Source of the DNA: Pseudomonadota bacterium
Lineage (GTDB): Bacteria > Desulfobacterota > Desulfobulbia > Desulfobulbales > SURF-16
DNA: 64,000 nt
Reading direction: 5' to 3'
Assembly: GCA_018897105.1 (NCBI GenBank)
Contig: JAHILF010000031.1
Location: 85,406 to 149,405, forward strand
The translations under genes were made by a program, and so were the position numbers. The notes below the pieces were generated by a model that had not been told where the DNA came from, made no database searches, and saw only the letters and a list, made by a program, of their open reading frames with translations. Positions 1 through 8,223 of this stretch are shown here, in pieces; within the stretch, counting starts at the first letter, position 1, and every line of letters starts with the position of its first letter.

Positions 1-860
1 TTTAGTTGCGATACTGCGATATTGCAATAGTCAAGTGTATCCCCTAAAATTTTCTCATTACGGAAAATTTCATTAATTATTATCGAGATAGATTCATGCC
101 CTACGACTCCGGAATCAGTATTTTTTTGATAATTTTGCGCTACCCCCCTAAGGTTCATGAGCGAATTTCTCATCTCATTGGCAACATCAGCTGTTAACCT
201 GCCAAGCGAGGAAAACTTTTCCATTTCAATTAATTTCTGTTGCACCAGTTTAATGTTTTCCTGTAAATGGGCGAGATCCCCATTGAGATAATCCACCTTT
301 TTTTTGTCACGCTTCGCCTGTTCTGACAAAAGCCCCAGAGGCACCGTGATGAAGTAAAGGAATGCGATACGTACGACAAGATCAGTCCAATTTATAAAAT
401 CTAAAAGAGATGTGATACTGAGGAGGTAAAAAAAGGCTGACAGGGTAGCGGCAAGAAGACCAAACCTGAGTCCGAAATAAATAGTATGGAGACAGACAAG
501 AAGATAAAAACCCAGAAAAAAACTATTTTCAAAACTTCGCTCAGAGTAAACTAAGTTTGCGAGAAAAATGATGTCACAAAAAAACGATGCGATATAGACT
601 TTTCTCAGCCAAACAGGCCTGAAGAAGATAACACAGTAACAGACAATGCTGTAAAGGGAAAAACCAATCAGTGTTTTGAGCAGGATGGCTTTTTCACTGG
701 CAGAATAGGGAACCAGCAACAGCCAACCAATCCCGGCAAAGAAAGAGACAATTCGTAAGGCAAGGAAGGTTATATCAACTTCCGAAGTAACAGTTGAAAC
801 TGCTTTCCATTGTTGCTTTAGGGCATTTCGTTGAGTTTCAAACACCTCGGATTGTGACAT
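1..860 (-). CDS. Membrane histidine-kinase-like protein with Asn in place of the phospho-acceptor His (3' end outside window)
   Basis: Translating the minus strand from the ATG at 860-858 gives an open frame of 286 codons running off the left edge. After a short hydrophilic start come about six hydrophobic segments (roughly residues 30-180), then a coiled-coil linker and a dimerisation-type helix with the order SSLGRLTADVANEMRNSL. In ordinary HisKA kinases this reads ..AHEhRNPL, so the conserved His is Asn here (residue 228, codon 179-177), and the Pro after RN is Ser. The ATP-binding domain would lie outside the window and cannot be checked. It may be a non-phosphorylating sensor, a partner that works through another kinase, or a gene losing function. 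The frame itself is intact. It points away from the regB/regA-like pair. Confidence 0.75.
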   Translation of the reverse strand, partial: MSQSEVFETQRNALKQQWKAVSTVTSEVDITFLALRIVSFFAGIGWLLLVPYSASEKAILLKTLIGFSLYSIVCYCVIFFRPVWLRKVYIASFFCDIIFLANLVYSERSFENSFFLGFYLLVCLHTIYFGLRFGLLAATLSAFFYLLSITSLLDFINWTDLVVRIAFLYFITVPLGLLSEQAKRDKKKVDYLNGDLAHLQENIKLVQQKLIEMEKFSSLGRLTADVANEMRNSLMNLRGVAQNYQKNTDSGVVGHESISIIINEIFRNEKILGDTLDYCNIAVSQL

Positions 861-919
861 TTGCGGATTCCGTCTCAAGTTATTTCAACGGGCATCCTTG
901 GAGTTAAATTCATCAAAAT

Positions 920-1159
920 TTATTTATTTTCTCGGCGGATAAAAAATCTAAAAAAAACAGCTTTCATCTTTTACCTCAAGAAACTCATGTCCGGCCCTTG
1001 CCCACCATCCTGGAAGATCATTTTCGATCCCGGATCAGCCCCAAACACATCAAAGGACCTCTCCCAGTTGTATTTTATTGAAAAATTGCTTTGTTTTCGC
1101 ATAGGCATAGGACAATTCAAACCTTTTGCATCCAGGGTCCAAACGGCTTTCATTTCCAT
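920..1159 (-). pseudogene. tusA-like (SirA/TusA sulfur-carrier family) pseudogene with four frameshifts
   Basis: Reading the minus strand from ATG 1159 gives the TusA signature LDAKGLNCPMPM, including the active-site Cys in the CPxP context. The frame then moves by one base to give AKTKQFFNKIQLGEVL. It moves again at an extra T to give DVFGADPGSK, again at an A run to give a WWARAGHEFLEVKDES-like segment, and once more at a run of eight T to finish FFRFFIRRENK and stop at 922-920. Together these pieces cover a complete TusA-like protein of about 80 residues, so this is a whole gene inactivated by several one-base indels rather than a fragment. A strong purine-rich RBS still precedes the ATG. 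It was probably a persulfide carrier. Sequencing error could explain one slip but hardly four within 240 bp. Confidence 0.8.
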
Positions 1160-1333
1160 GTCTCCCCCCCCCTCAAATCAAGTCTTGCGATTTGCCATTA
1201 ATCAATTGACATCTCCACATAAAATTGTATTTATCACACCTTATAAAGAGACTAAATGTGGTAAAATGTCGCACATACCGCTAATGTTAATTATTCCGGT
1301 ACGTTTCTATCCATCGAGAAAAGGGGATGACAA

Positions 1334-2716
1334 GTGAAATCATGTGATCACAAGATCATGAACGGGCGAACATTCAACAGCACCGGGCATGACATAACCT
1401 TTCTCTGGCTTTTGCGTCTCAGATGGGCCATTTTAGCATGCCAATCATTCATGGTATTGGCTGGAAACAGAATTTTCCATTTACACATTTCCCTGTTGTT
1501 TACCTTTTTAGTTATAGGGCTTGGCCTGATCAGTAACATTTTTCTTTATAATCTGCCTGCCCCGAAAAAAATTATTCCATGCTGGGTACCCGCCCTGGTG
1601 ATGTTTTTTGACATCTTGCTGATGACTGTCCTCTTTTTCCAGGTTGTTTCAATCTTTAATCCGTTGAGCATTCTTTATATTATTTATATTGTTCTCGGGG
1701 CACTCCTGCTTGAACGAAATTGCTCATATGCTCTCACCGCCTTCACTTTAACCTGCTATGCCATCTTTTTTTATCTTTCAAACCCTTTACCGATTGATCA
1801 ATCGATTCTGACGGCATCAAGCCATTGTATCGAGAACCCTGCAATTTTAGCTGTTTTCAATAGGCAACTGGATGAATATCTCAACTCTCACAGCTATTTC
1901 ATGTTCTTTATATTTTTTCTTGTCGCCCTGCTGATCGTTTATCCCGTTGCCCAGATAAAAAAGAACATGGAGGAACAGGACGAGGTCTTAAATGAGCTTG
2001 ATGAAGAAAGGATGCGTAACGAAAGACTGGCATCACTTGCCACCTTTGCCGCTGGCGCAGCGCATGAATTTTCCACTCCGCTATCGACTATCGCAATAGC
2101 CTCAGGAGAAATGCTCTATCATTTCAAAAAGCATGGCGGTGACAAAAACCTGATCGACGACACAAGACTGATTCGCGATCAGGTGGCCAGATGCAAGGAA
2201 ATCCTCTTCCAAATGTCAGCTGACAGCGGCAAACTTATGGGAGAAGCTGTTGACAAATTCAGCATTAAAGAGCTAGTTTATGAGGCTATGGCCCTTTTTA
2301 ATTTTGAAAATCTGCAACAGGTCAACTTTCAAAATAAGGTTGGTGACATGCAGGTTGTAATGCCTGTCCGCACCCTTACGCGAACCATTAAAGAGCTTAT
2401 GAAAAACGCCATGGATGCTTCGGAACCCGGCGCGCCTATCGAACTGACCTGCTGGAAGGACTCCCAGTTCCTTTATTTTGAGGTTCAAGATCATGGCACG
2501 GGAATGGACGCAAACTCGCTTAAAAGAGCAACGGAACCTTTTTATACAAGCAAGGAACCTGGAAAGGGAATGGGCCTGGGGCTCTATCTTGCGAGAATTA
2601 TGGCTAACAGATTTGGGGGCGACCTCTATTTGACTTCAGCACTATCAACAGGAACCACAGCGACGTTAACATTTGCTCTCAACCGGATTCAGTCGGTTAA
2701 CTCAGTAAATTCTTAA
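1334..2716 (+). CDS. regB: RegB/PrrB-type redox sensor histidine kinase
   Basis: A 460-residue membrane kinase. Residues about 22-215 hold six hydrophobic segments. They are followed by a coiled linker and an H-box FAAGAAHEFSTPLSTIA (His at residue 244), close to the RegB form AAAHELGTPLATI. Downstream, ARCKEIL contains a Cys at the position of the redox-active Cys of RegB. N-, G1- and G2-box segments (MKNAMDAS, DHGTGMD, GKGMGLGLYLAR) show a complete ATPase domain. The quinone-linked GGxxNPF loop of classical RegB is only partly kept (SIFNPL). I chose GTG 1334 because AAGGGG lies just upstream; ATG 1358 is an alternative. It is followed after 41 bp by its response regulator. Expected role: sensing respiratory redox state and phosphorylating the RegA-like partner. 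Confidence 0.88.
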   Translation: MKSCDHKIMNGRTFNSTGHDITFLWLLRLRWAILACQSFMVLAGNRIFHLHISLLFTFLVIGLGLISNIFLYNLPAPKKIIPCWVPALVMFFDILLMTVLFFQVVSIFNPLSILYIIYIVLGALLLERNCSYALTAFTLTCYAIFFYLSNPLPIDQSILTASSHCIENPAILAVFNRQLDEYLNSHSYFMFFIFFLVALLIVYPVAQIKKNMEEQDEVLNELDEERMRNERLASLATFAAGAAHEFSTPLSTIAIASGEMLYHFKKHGGDKNLIDDTRLIRDQVARCKEILFQMSADSGKLMGEAVDKFSIKELVYEAMALFNFENLQQVNFQNKVGDMQVVMPVRTLTRTIKELMKNAMDASEPGAPIELTCWKDSQFLYFEVQDHGTGMDANSLKRATEPFYTSKEPGKGMGLGLYLARIMANRFGGDLYLTSALSTGTTATLTFALNRIQSVNSVNS

Positions 2717-2757
2717 CGTTTTGCAGCTATTATCAGTACTATGGAGAAGATGCAAAC

Positions 2758-3291
2758 ATGGAAACAATTCTGATAGTCGATGACGAAGACCTTTTCAGAA
2801 ACAGATTGCAGCGAGCTTTTGAAAGCCGCGGTTTTACAGTATATGCGGCGGCAAATTATGAAGAGGCGATCACGACTATCAGAGATGACAGGCCGAAACT
2901 CGCTGTAGTTGACATGAAAATGCCTGGCAAATCCGGTCTTGAGTTGATCAGGGATGCTCTGCTCATCGATCCCGAGCTGAAAATGGTTGTGTTGACGGGT
3001 TACGGCAGCATTGCCACAGCTGCCGATGCCGTTAAACTCGGTGCAATTTTTTACCTGCCCAAGCCAGCGGATGTCGGGGATATACTCAATGCCTTCAACA
3101 GGAGTCCGGAAGTCGAGATAGACAATCAACCGGACGACTTCATGGCACCATCTCTTGCCCGCACGGAATGGGAGCATATCAACAGAGTCCTGGCTGACTG
3201 CGGCGGCAATATCTCTGAAACTGCCAAAAGGCTCGGGATCCATCGCAGAACGCTGCAACGGAAACTTTACAAGTATCCGCCTGATAAATAA
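2758..3291 (+). CDS. regA: RegA/PrrA-type response regulator
   Basis: A 177-residue protein with an N-terminal receiver domain (acidic pair in LIVDDED, phospho-acceptor Asp in AVVDMKMPGKSG, Thr in VLTGYGS, Lys in YLPKPAD). A short linker leads to a Fis-type helix-turn-helix with the RegA signature ISETAKRLGIHRRTLQRKL near the C-terminus. The length and the IHRRTLQRKL motif are diagnostic of the RegA/PrrA/ActR family, which controls respiratory and energy genes globally. It lies in an evident operon with the RegB-like kinase and ends convergently with the NHL-protein gene. Its location beside five multiheme cytochromes makes those genes natural candidate targets, which is inference. Confidence 0.9.
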   Translation: METILIVDDEDLFRNRLQRAFESRGFTVYAAANYEEAITTIRDDRPKLAVVDMKMPGKSGLELIRDALLIDPELKMVVLTGYGSIATAADAVKLGAIFYLPKPADVGDILNAFNRSPEVEIDNQPDDFMAPSLARTEWEHINRVLADCGGNISETAKRLGIHRRTLQRKLYKYPPDK

Positions 3292-3315
3292 CCCTTTACT
3301 CCGGAGAAGGGTTAT
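3288..3315. terminator. Hairpin between convergent genes
   Basis: ATAACCCTT at 3288-3296 is the exact reverse complement of AAGGGTTAT at 3307-3315, with a 10-nt loop. It lies at the meeting point of the convergent regA-like and NHL genes and overlaps both stop regions. It has few flanking T residues, so it may be a modest bidirectional terminator. Confidence 0.5.
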
Positions 3316-4618
3316 TCAGTTTATCTTTATTTATGGTATCCGATAAATCGACTGAGCCAAATAAAGCAACGCCAGCTTCAAACTTTACATCCAGAACCTG
3401 CACTCTCTGATTAAAAAGATCGGCCACTACCAGATTTCCGTTTCCGTCCAGGGTCAAGCCGGTCGGGAAATTAAACCAACGCGGGGAACTGCCCTTTCCC
3501 CCGATCTCAAAAAGAAAACGCCCGGCAAAATTATAAATAAGAATCGAGTGCCGCATATAGTCGACCACATAGACACACTTTCTCTTTTCATCGACTGCGA
3601 GCGCCCTGGGACGGCTCATTTTCCCGGATGATCCTCCTTTTTTACCGAAAGCAAAAAGAAACTCCTCCGAGGCATTATAGACATAGACCTTGCTTGTTTC
3701 CTCGCTGAGGATATAAATATGGCCTTCAGACCCACACACCACGTCAGTAACCTGAACCGGTCCAAACTTTTTTGACTCCTCTTCTTCAATCACCTCTTTG
3801 CCTTTTGGCTTGAGGAAATCAGGGAGATTAGCCATCTCCGTTTCCCGCTGATCTTCTTCAGGGGGTTCGACATTATCCTTGGATGGAGGCGACTCTGCGT
3901 CGTCCATCTGGCCTTTTCCGGTAATATCTTGAGGCAGTTTCGAATAATCCAACTGCTGGTCCACCCATATCTTATCCTTTGGTTTGAGCCAGTGTAAAAA
4001 GTTGCCTTCTCTGTCAAGCACCATTAGCCCGCGATAATCGATGCCGGTAACATAAATATTTTCATTGCGGCCAACATAAACACGATTAGGCACAAACGAT
4101 TCCGCCTCGGGAAACTGCTGAACCAAAATTTCCTTAAGTGGAAAAAAGGCAGCATTGAGAATGGTGAGACGGGGAGGTTTTTTTGCCGTACGGCCCTGGC
4201 AGATAAAAAGACGTCCATCACCGGCAACAAAAATACCGTTCGGAGAATCGACCCCTCGCCCCACACCCAGTGAAATTCTCGGGAAATAATCAGAACCATA
4301 GAGATTTATGCGTCCGTTACCGCCATTCACCACATAAATCTCATTCATTGTCTTATCAAAAAAGACAGCCGAAGGAAACTTCAGAGGAAGCCCCTGGTCA
4401 TCTTCATTAATAATCGCCACCGTTTTTACGGGTACCGGCCATGGGGTGTTTTCTTCCGGTTGCGCCAAAAGATCGGCATGAATGGGCAATAAACCAATGC
4501 ATACAAGGAGAATAGCGATTCGCCTGACCACACTTGCCTCAACAACAATGAATAATCGAGAAATTTTTCCTTTTACTCTCTGCATAATCCACTGAGCACC
4601 GATATGAAATAAAATCAT
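3296..4618 (-). CDS. Secreted NHL-repeat (beta-propeller) protein
   Basis: A 440-residue protein with a basic N-terminus and a hydrophobic segment (about residues 30-50, ending near HADLLAQ), consistent with export or membrane anchoring. The body has NHL/propeller-like repeats such as LKFPSAVFFDKTMNEIYVVN, SPNGIFVAGDGRLFICQ, VTDVVCGSEGHIYILSE, RPRALAVDEKRKCVYVVD and FPTGLTLDGNGNLVVAD. A low-complexity acidic stretch rich in Glu, Pro and Lys interrupts it at about 230-280. It lies 83 bp downstream of the 10-heme cytochrome on the same strand. NHL proteins next to multiheme cytochromes recur in metal-reducing and sulfate-reducing bacteria, where they are thought to be extracytoplasmic interaction platforms. 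The exact function is unknown. ATG 4585 is an alternative start. Confidence 0.75.
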   Translation of the reverse strand: MILFHIGAQWIMQRVKGKISRLFIVVEASVVRRIAILLVCIGLLPIHADLLAQPEENTPWPVPVKTVAIINEDDQGLPLKFPSAVFFDKTMNEIYVVNGGNGRINLYGSDYFPRISLGVGRGVDSPNGIFVAGDGRLFICQGRTAKKPPRLTILNAAFFPLKEILVQQFPEAESFVPNRVYVGRNENIYVTGIDYRGLMVLDREGNFLHWLKPKDKIWVDQQLDYSKLPQDITGKGQMDDAESPPSKDNVEPPEEDQRETEMANLPDFLKPKGKEVIEEEESKKFGPVQVTDVVCGSEGHIYILSEETSKVYVYNASEEFLFAFGKKGGSSGKMSRPRALAVDEKRKCVYVVDYMRHSILIYNFAGRFLFEIGGKGSSPRWFNFPTGLTLDGNGNLVVADLFNQRVQVLDVKFEAGVALFGSVDLSDTINKDKLNNPSPE

Positions 4619-4701
4619 TTTTCAAAAATCCCGTATGAAAAAAAATTGAACCTCGTCAACTAAATATGCTAGCATAATTCCCAATTGGTTCATTGGCTTT
4701 C

Positions 4702-5874
4702 TTAATGATGGCATTTGCTGCAAACAAGACCGCCTAAAAGATCCCCGATCAGCAAATACTGAAATTTTGACCCATGGGGATTGTGACAGCTTGCACAATT
4801 AAATTCCTTTTTTGGATTCAAAGGATTTTTGGGACCTTTCAGAGGATGCCCGCCGACCGGATGGCCTTTTGTCACACCTGCCAAATCATTATGACAACCG
4901 GTACAGAGTTCGTTGACCGGTTTATACAGCATGTACTCATTTTCAGAGGCATGGGGATCATGGCAGGCGACACAGCCTCCTCCCCTGATGATACCATGGA
5001 CATCAATACCTTTCGTGTCCTTCTTCAGCAGGTCTTCCTTGTCAACGTGGCAACTGACGCATAATTCGGCCCTGCCGTCAGCCCACAACTGAAACCGATA
5101 CTTGTCACCATGGGGATTATGACAGATTGAACAGACACCGAAACCAACCGGTTGGTGGATATGCGCCATGTCACCCCAGGCCTTGCCCTTGACAAGATGG
5201 CATTGATAACACAGTGAAGCATCTTTGCCTATGGACACCGAAATCCGACCCACATCTTTTTCCTGCTGATGGCAGGTCTCGCAAAGCAAATTCGCCGCAG
5301 GGCTGTGCTGCCATTTTGTTTCCTCGAAAATGGCTTTATGACAGGAATAGCAGACAGGAGAACTCTTGAAATAAAATATGGGTTTAACATAAAAATCTTC
5401 CGGCATGGACGCGACCTCATGGCACTGCCGGCATTCCTGGTGCATTGTTTCTACATTCCGGTGATAAAGAAAGACGCCCGTGGCATTCAAATTGGCGTTC
5501 ATCAGTGTGCGGAGGGGTTTATAATCAATAACGATTTTTTTTGAACCGGGGGAAAGAACAAACTTGTTTTCACCCGGAACGAGAGGAACACGATAATGCA
5601 CATAATAAATATCGTTTTTCGCTTGGGTTACCAATGGCATGATGCTTTCCGACCCTGACTGCAGTTGCAGCTGTTTCAGATCCTCTTTCGTGTCGACTTC
5701 GACGACAAAATGGTAAGAGGGGGAGCGCGCATAAACGATGCAGGCAGTATCCGGGGTGAGAAGAGTAACTCCCCTAGCCAGCGCCGGACTTGCGGGGAGG
5801 CAGAAAACAGCCAGGAAATATATGATGGAAACAGCGGATTGTTTCACCAGTTGTGCAAAAAAACCCATTTTCAT
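4702..5874 (-). CDS. Decaheme c-type cytochrome with doubled CXXCH motifs
   Basis: A 390-residue exported protein. The signal peptide ends near residue 34 (LPASPALA). Residues 35-140 form a heme-free beta-rich region that resembles a small binding domain. Residues 140-390 carry ten CxxCH motifs (CRQCH, CYSCH, CETCH, CYQCH, CSICH, CVSCH, CVACH, CTGCH, CASCH and a C-terminal CSKCH). Several sit in the CxxCHNPHG arrangement typical of the doubled-CXXCH family. It should be periplasmic or surface-exposed and carry electrons. It is first in a two-gene unit with the NHL protein and is divergent from the PilZ and 8-heme genes. The specific redox partner cannot be read from sequence. Confidence 0.9.
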   Translation of the reverse strand: MKMGFFAQLVKQSAVSIIYFLAVFCLPASPALARGVTLLTPDTACIVYARSPSYHFVVEVDTKEDLKQLQLQSGSESIMPLVTQAKNDIYYVHYRVPLVPGENKFVLSPGSKKIVIDYKPLRTLMNANLNATGVFLYHRNVETMHQECRQCHEVASMPEDFYVKPIFYFKSSPVCYSCHKAIFEETKWQHSPAANLLCETCHQQEKDVGRISVSIGKDASLCYQCHLVKGKAWGDMAHIHQPVGFGVCSICHNPHGDKYRFQLWADGRAELCVSCHVDKEDLLKKDTKGIDVHGIIRGGGCVACHDPHASENEYMLYKPVNELCTGCHNDLAGVTKGHPVGGHPLKGPKNPLNPKKEFNCASCHNPHGSKFQYLLIGDLLGGLVCSKCHH

Positions 5875-6292
5875 TAATTTTCTTTAACCGAATTTTATAA
5901 TAAAACATCGGCCGCACAAAATACGCCACGCAGCTCTGACAGTATAAATGAATTCCTATTCATAATTTGACAATTTCACCTACCATTTTCATTTTCTGTT
6001 GTCAACACTGCTGTCTGTATCAAACAAAACCGAAAAAGCAATGCATCTCTATGTAGGCAAGCTTTTTGCCAGGAAAAATTACAGCAAACAAATCCTAACA
6101 TTATTTTTTCACAACTTTCCTTTACCAGATGAAAAATTATGCTCTTCCCCGCCGAATATGGTGCACCCAAAAAAAATACCAACGAATGCGACAATTTGCC
6201 TCATTCCCACCCCCTTGATTTTTTGTTAAGTGTACTTATGAAAAAATGCTCGTTTTAGAGACATAATAAAACATTAGAGCGAGGGGCTGAAA
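5875..6292. other. Divergent intergenic region (418 bp)
   Basis: AT-rich spacer between the minus-strand decaheme cytochrome and the plus-strand PilZ gene, so it must hold both promoters. I see no convincing open reading frame, RNA gene or strong palindrome. A TAATAAAA stretch near 6261 could be part of a promoter for the PilZ gene, but I could not pair it with a good upstream element. Confidence 0.4.
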
Positions 6293-6712
6293 ATGACTAC
6301 CAATTTTAACACAATGAACCGTCGAAAATTCCCCCGGTTTGCGCCAAAGAAAGACATGTATGTTCTCCATCACAACTTCGGAAAAGTGATAGACATCAGC
6401 ATGGGAGGCATTCTTTTTAATTATGTTGACAAAGAGTATTTACAGGGGAGCCCACCTGAAAGAGGTATCCTTTTCGGTTATAACGATCATTATATGGATG
6501 AAATCCCTTTCGAGACAGTTTCCGATACAGTGATCTCAAAATCCCCTACAAGCAAACCGGTCATCAAGCAGAGACGAATTATTTTTGGTGATCTTTCAGT
6601 CGGACAGATTCAGCAACTGGAACGCTTCATACTTGACAATGCCCGGATACCTCAGTTAAACTATGATTCACAATTAACTGACGAAAATACCACAGAACAA
6701 TATTATATGTAG
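6293..6712 (+). CDS. PilZ-domain-like protein
   Basis: A 139-residue soluble protein. Its N-terminus MNRRKFPRFAPKKD followed by GKVIDISMGGILFNY matches the PilZ c-di-GMP binding signature (RRxxR ... D/NxSxxG). The remainder reads as the rest of a small beta-barrel and a C-terminal helix. PilZ proteins bind cyclic di-GMP and change conformation to steer motility or secretion. A GAGGGG RBS lies about 8 nt upstream. It is transcribed alone, with a strong terminator after it. The window also encodes an intact GGDEF-EAL protein, so c-di-GMP signalling is expected in this organism. Confidence 0.72.
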   Translation: MTTNFNTMNRRKFPRFAPKKDMYVLHHNFGKVIDISMGGILFNYVDKEYLQGSPPERGILFGYNDHYMDEIPFETVSDTVISKSPTSKPVIKQRRIIFGDLSVGQIQQLERFILDNARIPQLNYDSQLTDENTTEQYYM

Positions 6713-6742
6713 TATGTAGTTTGCACTATTAAATAAATTAAC

Positions 6743-6774
6743 AAAAAAAGCACGCATAATACGTGCTTTTTTTT
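6743..6774 (+). terminator. Rho-independent terminator after the PilZ gene
   Basis: An A tract and GCACG pair with CGTGC and a run of eight T at 6767-6774, with a 7-nt loop. It is positioned 30 bp after the PilZ stop codon. The flanking A and T tracts could let it work in both directions. Confidence 0.85.
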
Positions 6775-6904
6775 GTTCGCATGCATATTAATTTTCCCCG
6801 CGGGAATATCATTAATTTGAAAAAAAAATTATCCTGTTAAGTTAATTTAGGATGTGCTGACTTCACGACTATCAATCTTTTCAGAACTTGACAAGGGTTA
6901 CTTC

Positions 6905-8209
6905 ATGAAAAAGCAACAGCGAGATTACAGAAGTTCTTTTTTGTCGCCTCTCTGTATAAGTATCATTTTACTGGCACCTTTCCTTTATCTTCTTCCTGCC
7001 CAGGCTGGACCCTACACGGATTCCGCCCATGGCAACAGTTCTTCCGGGGTAAAACGAAGCGAAGCCTCCCTGGACAACTATTCACAGGCGAACTGTGCCC
7101 ATTGTCACGAACAACACGCCAGTATCGAAGGGGCTGAACCCGACCCATATTCCGGGGATGATAGCGCCTCTCCTTTTGCCCTTTTTGTCGATAACTTCAA
7201 CACCAGCGCCACCAGCAACCCCTATCTGCAGGGGGACAATTTCTGTTTTTACTGCCACACCAACGCCGCTTCCCTGCAAGCCAGCGCAATCGACAACAAG
7301 GACTATGCCGCAACCTTCGGCGGTTATACCACCAATTCACCATTGGGAATCTTTGAGGCATTCAATCAATATTCATATCACAATCTTTCCGATATCCAGG
7401 ATTTCAGCAAAACCAATTTCAGCAACTTTTTCACGTCCAACTCAAATCCATGCACCGGCTGCCATAATCCTCACATTGCTCGACGCAATAAGGAAAATGA
7501 AAAGGACCCGTCTTACACTGCTATCTCCAAGCCCTCCGATCATGCCAATCTCTGGGGTAATGACGCCAGCGAAAGAATGTTTGCCGCCACCAGCAACAAC
7601 TACATGGCACCCTACTTTTACAATTCGTCAAACACCTATGAACCCGATGCCACCAACTTTGATGACGGCTCGCTGACCCCGGACTACAACTCGTTCTGCA
7701 CGGATTGCCACAATACCACCAATACCATCTTCAGCAGCACGCTGGGTAGAAATCTCATCAAAATCAGCTGGTATACGGAAGGTGGGGACAGCATCTCCGC
7801 CGGCGACAAACACGGCAAAAACAGTGCGACCGGTAGCTCGGAGAGAATAGAGCCATATGGTACCGATAACGGCTGGATTCTCTCCTGCCTTGACTGCCAC
7901 GAACCCCACGGCTCTCCAAGCTCGTTTCTCATCAGAAGAGAGGTGAACGGCACGTATACAACAGCTGCCGTGCATACGAGGGCAACTTCTCCTACAGCCA
8001 CCTCAAACATAAAATTGCTGTGCGCAAAGTGTCATAATAGTAACTGGGAGTACGTTCACCATCAATCTCCTGACGCTACCTTCGACCAGATGCAATGCGG
8101 CACATGCCATGGTCATGGCGGCTTTCCGATTCCCTGCGAAGACTGTCATTCCCACGGGAAATATGTGGTCGATGAAGTTGATCCTTCTATTATCCGCAGA
8201 ACCTTTTAA
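6905..8209 (+). CDS. Octaheme c-type cytochrome, exported
   Basis: I take ATG 6905 (MKKQQRDYRSS) as the start because it begins a classical signal peptide whose cleavage would follow LLPAQA; the frame is open further upstream. The mature part carries eight CxxCH motifs: CAHCH, CFYCH, CTGCH, CTDCH, CLDCH, CAKCH, CGTCH and CEDCH. Some are followed by NPH or EPHGS as in doubled-CXXCH cytochromes. Long Ser/Thr/Asn-rich stretches lie between the hemes in the middle of the protein, which suggests a large exposed surface. It is followed after 14 bp by another cytochrome gene, then by a HAMP protein, forming a probable operon. It is likely a periplasmic or cell-surface electron carrier. Confidence 0.88.
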   Translation: MKKQQRDYRSSFLSPLCISIILLAPFLYLLPAQAGPYTDSAHGNSSSGVKRSEASLDNYSQANCAHCHEQHASIEGAEPDPYSGDDSASPFALFVDNFNTSATSNPYLQGDNFCFYCHTNAASLQASAIDNKDYAATFGGYTTNSPLGIFEAFNQYSYHNLSDIQDFSKTNFSNFFTSNSNPCTGCHNPHIARRNKENEKDPSYTAISKPSDHANLWGNDASERMFAATSNNYMAPYFYNSSNTYEPDATNFDDGSLTPDYNSFCTDCHNTTNTIFSSTLGRNLIKISWYTEGGDSISAGDKHGKNSATGSSERIEPYGTDNGWILSCLDCHEPHGSPSSFLIRREVNGTYTTAAVHTRATSPTATSNIKLLCAKCHNSNWEYVHHQSPDATFDQMQCGTCHGHGGFPIPCEDCHSHGKYVVDEVDPSIIRRTF

Positions 8210-8223
8210 GTCAAAGGATCATT

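Noticed and set aside
861..1337. 158-codon plus-strand frame over the tusA-like remnant
   Set aside because: The minus strand clearly holds the TusA pieces, and the plus-strand translation has no family resemblance.
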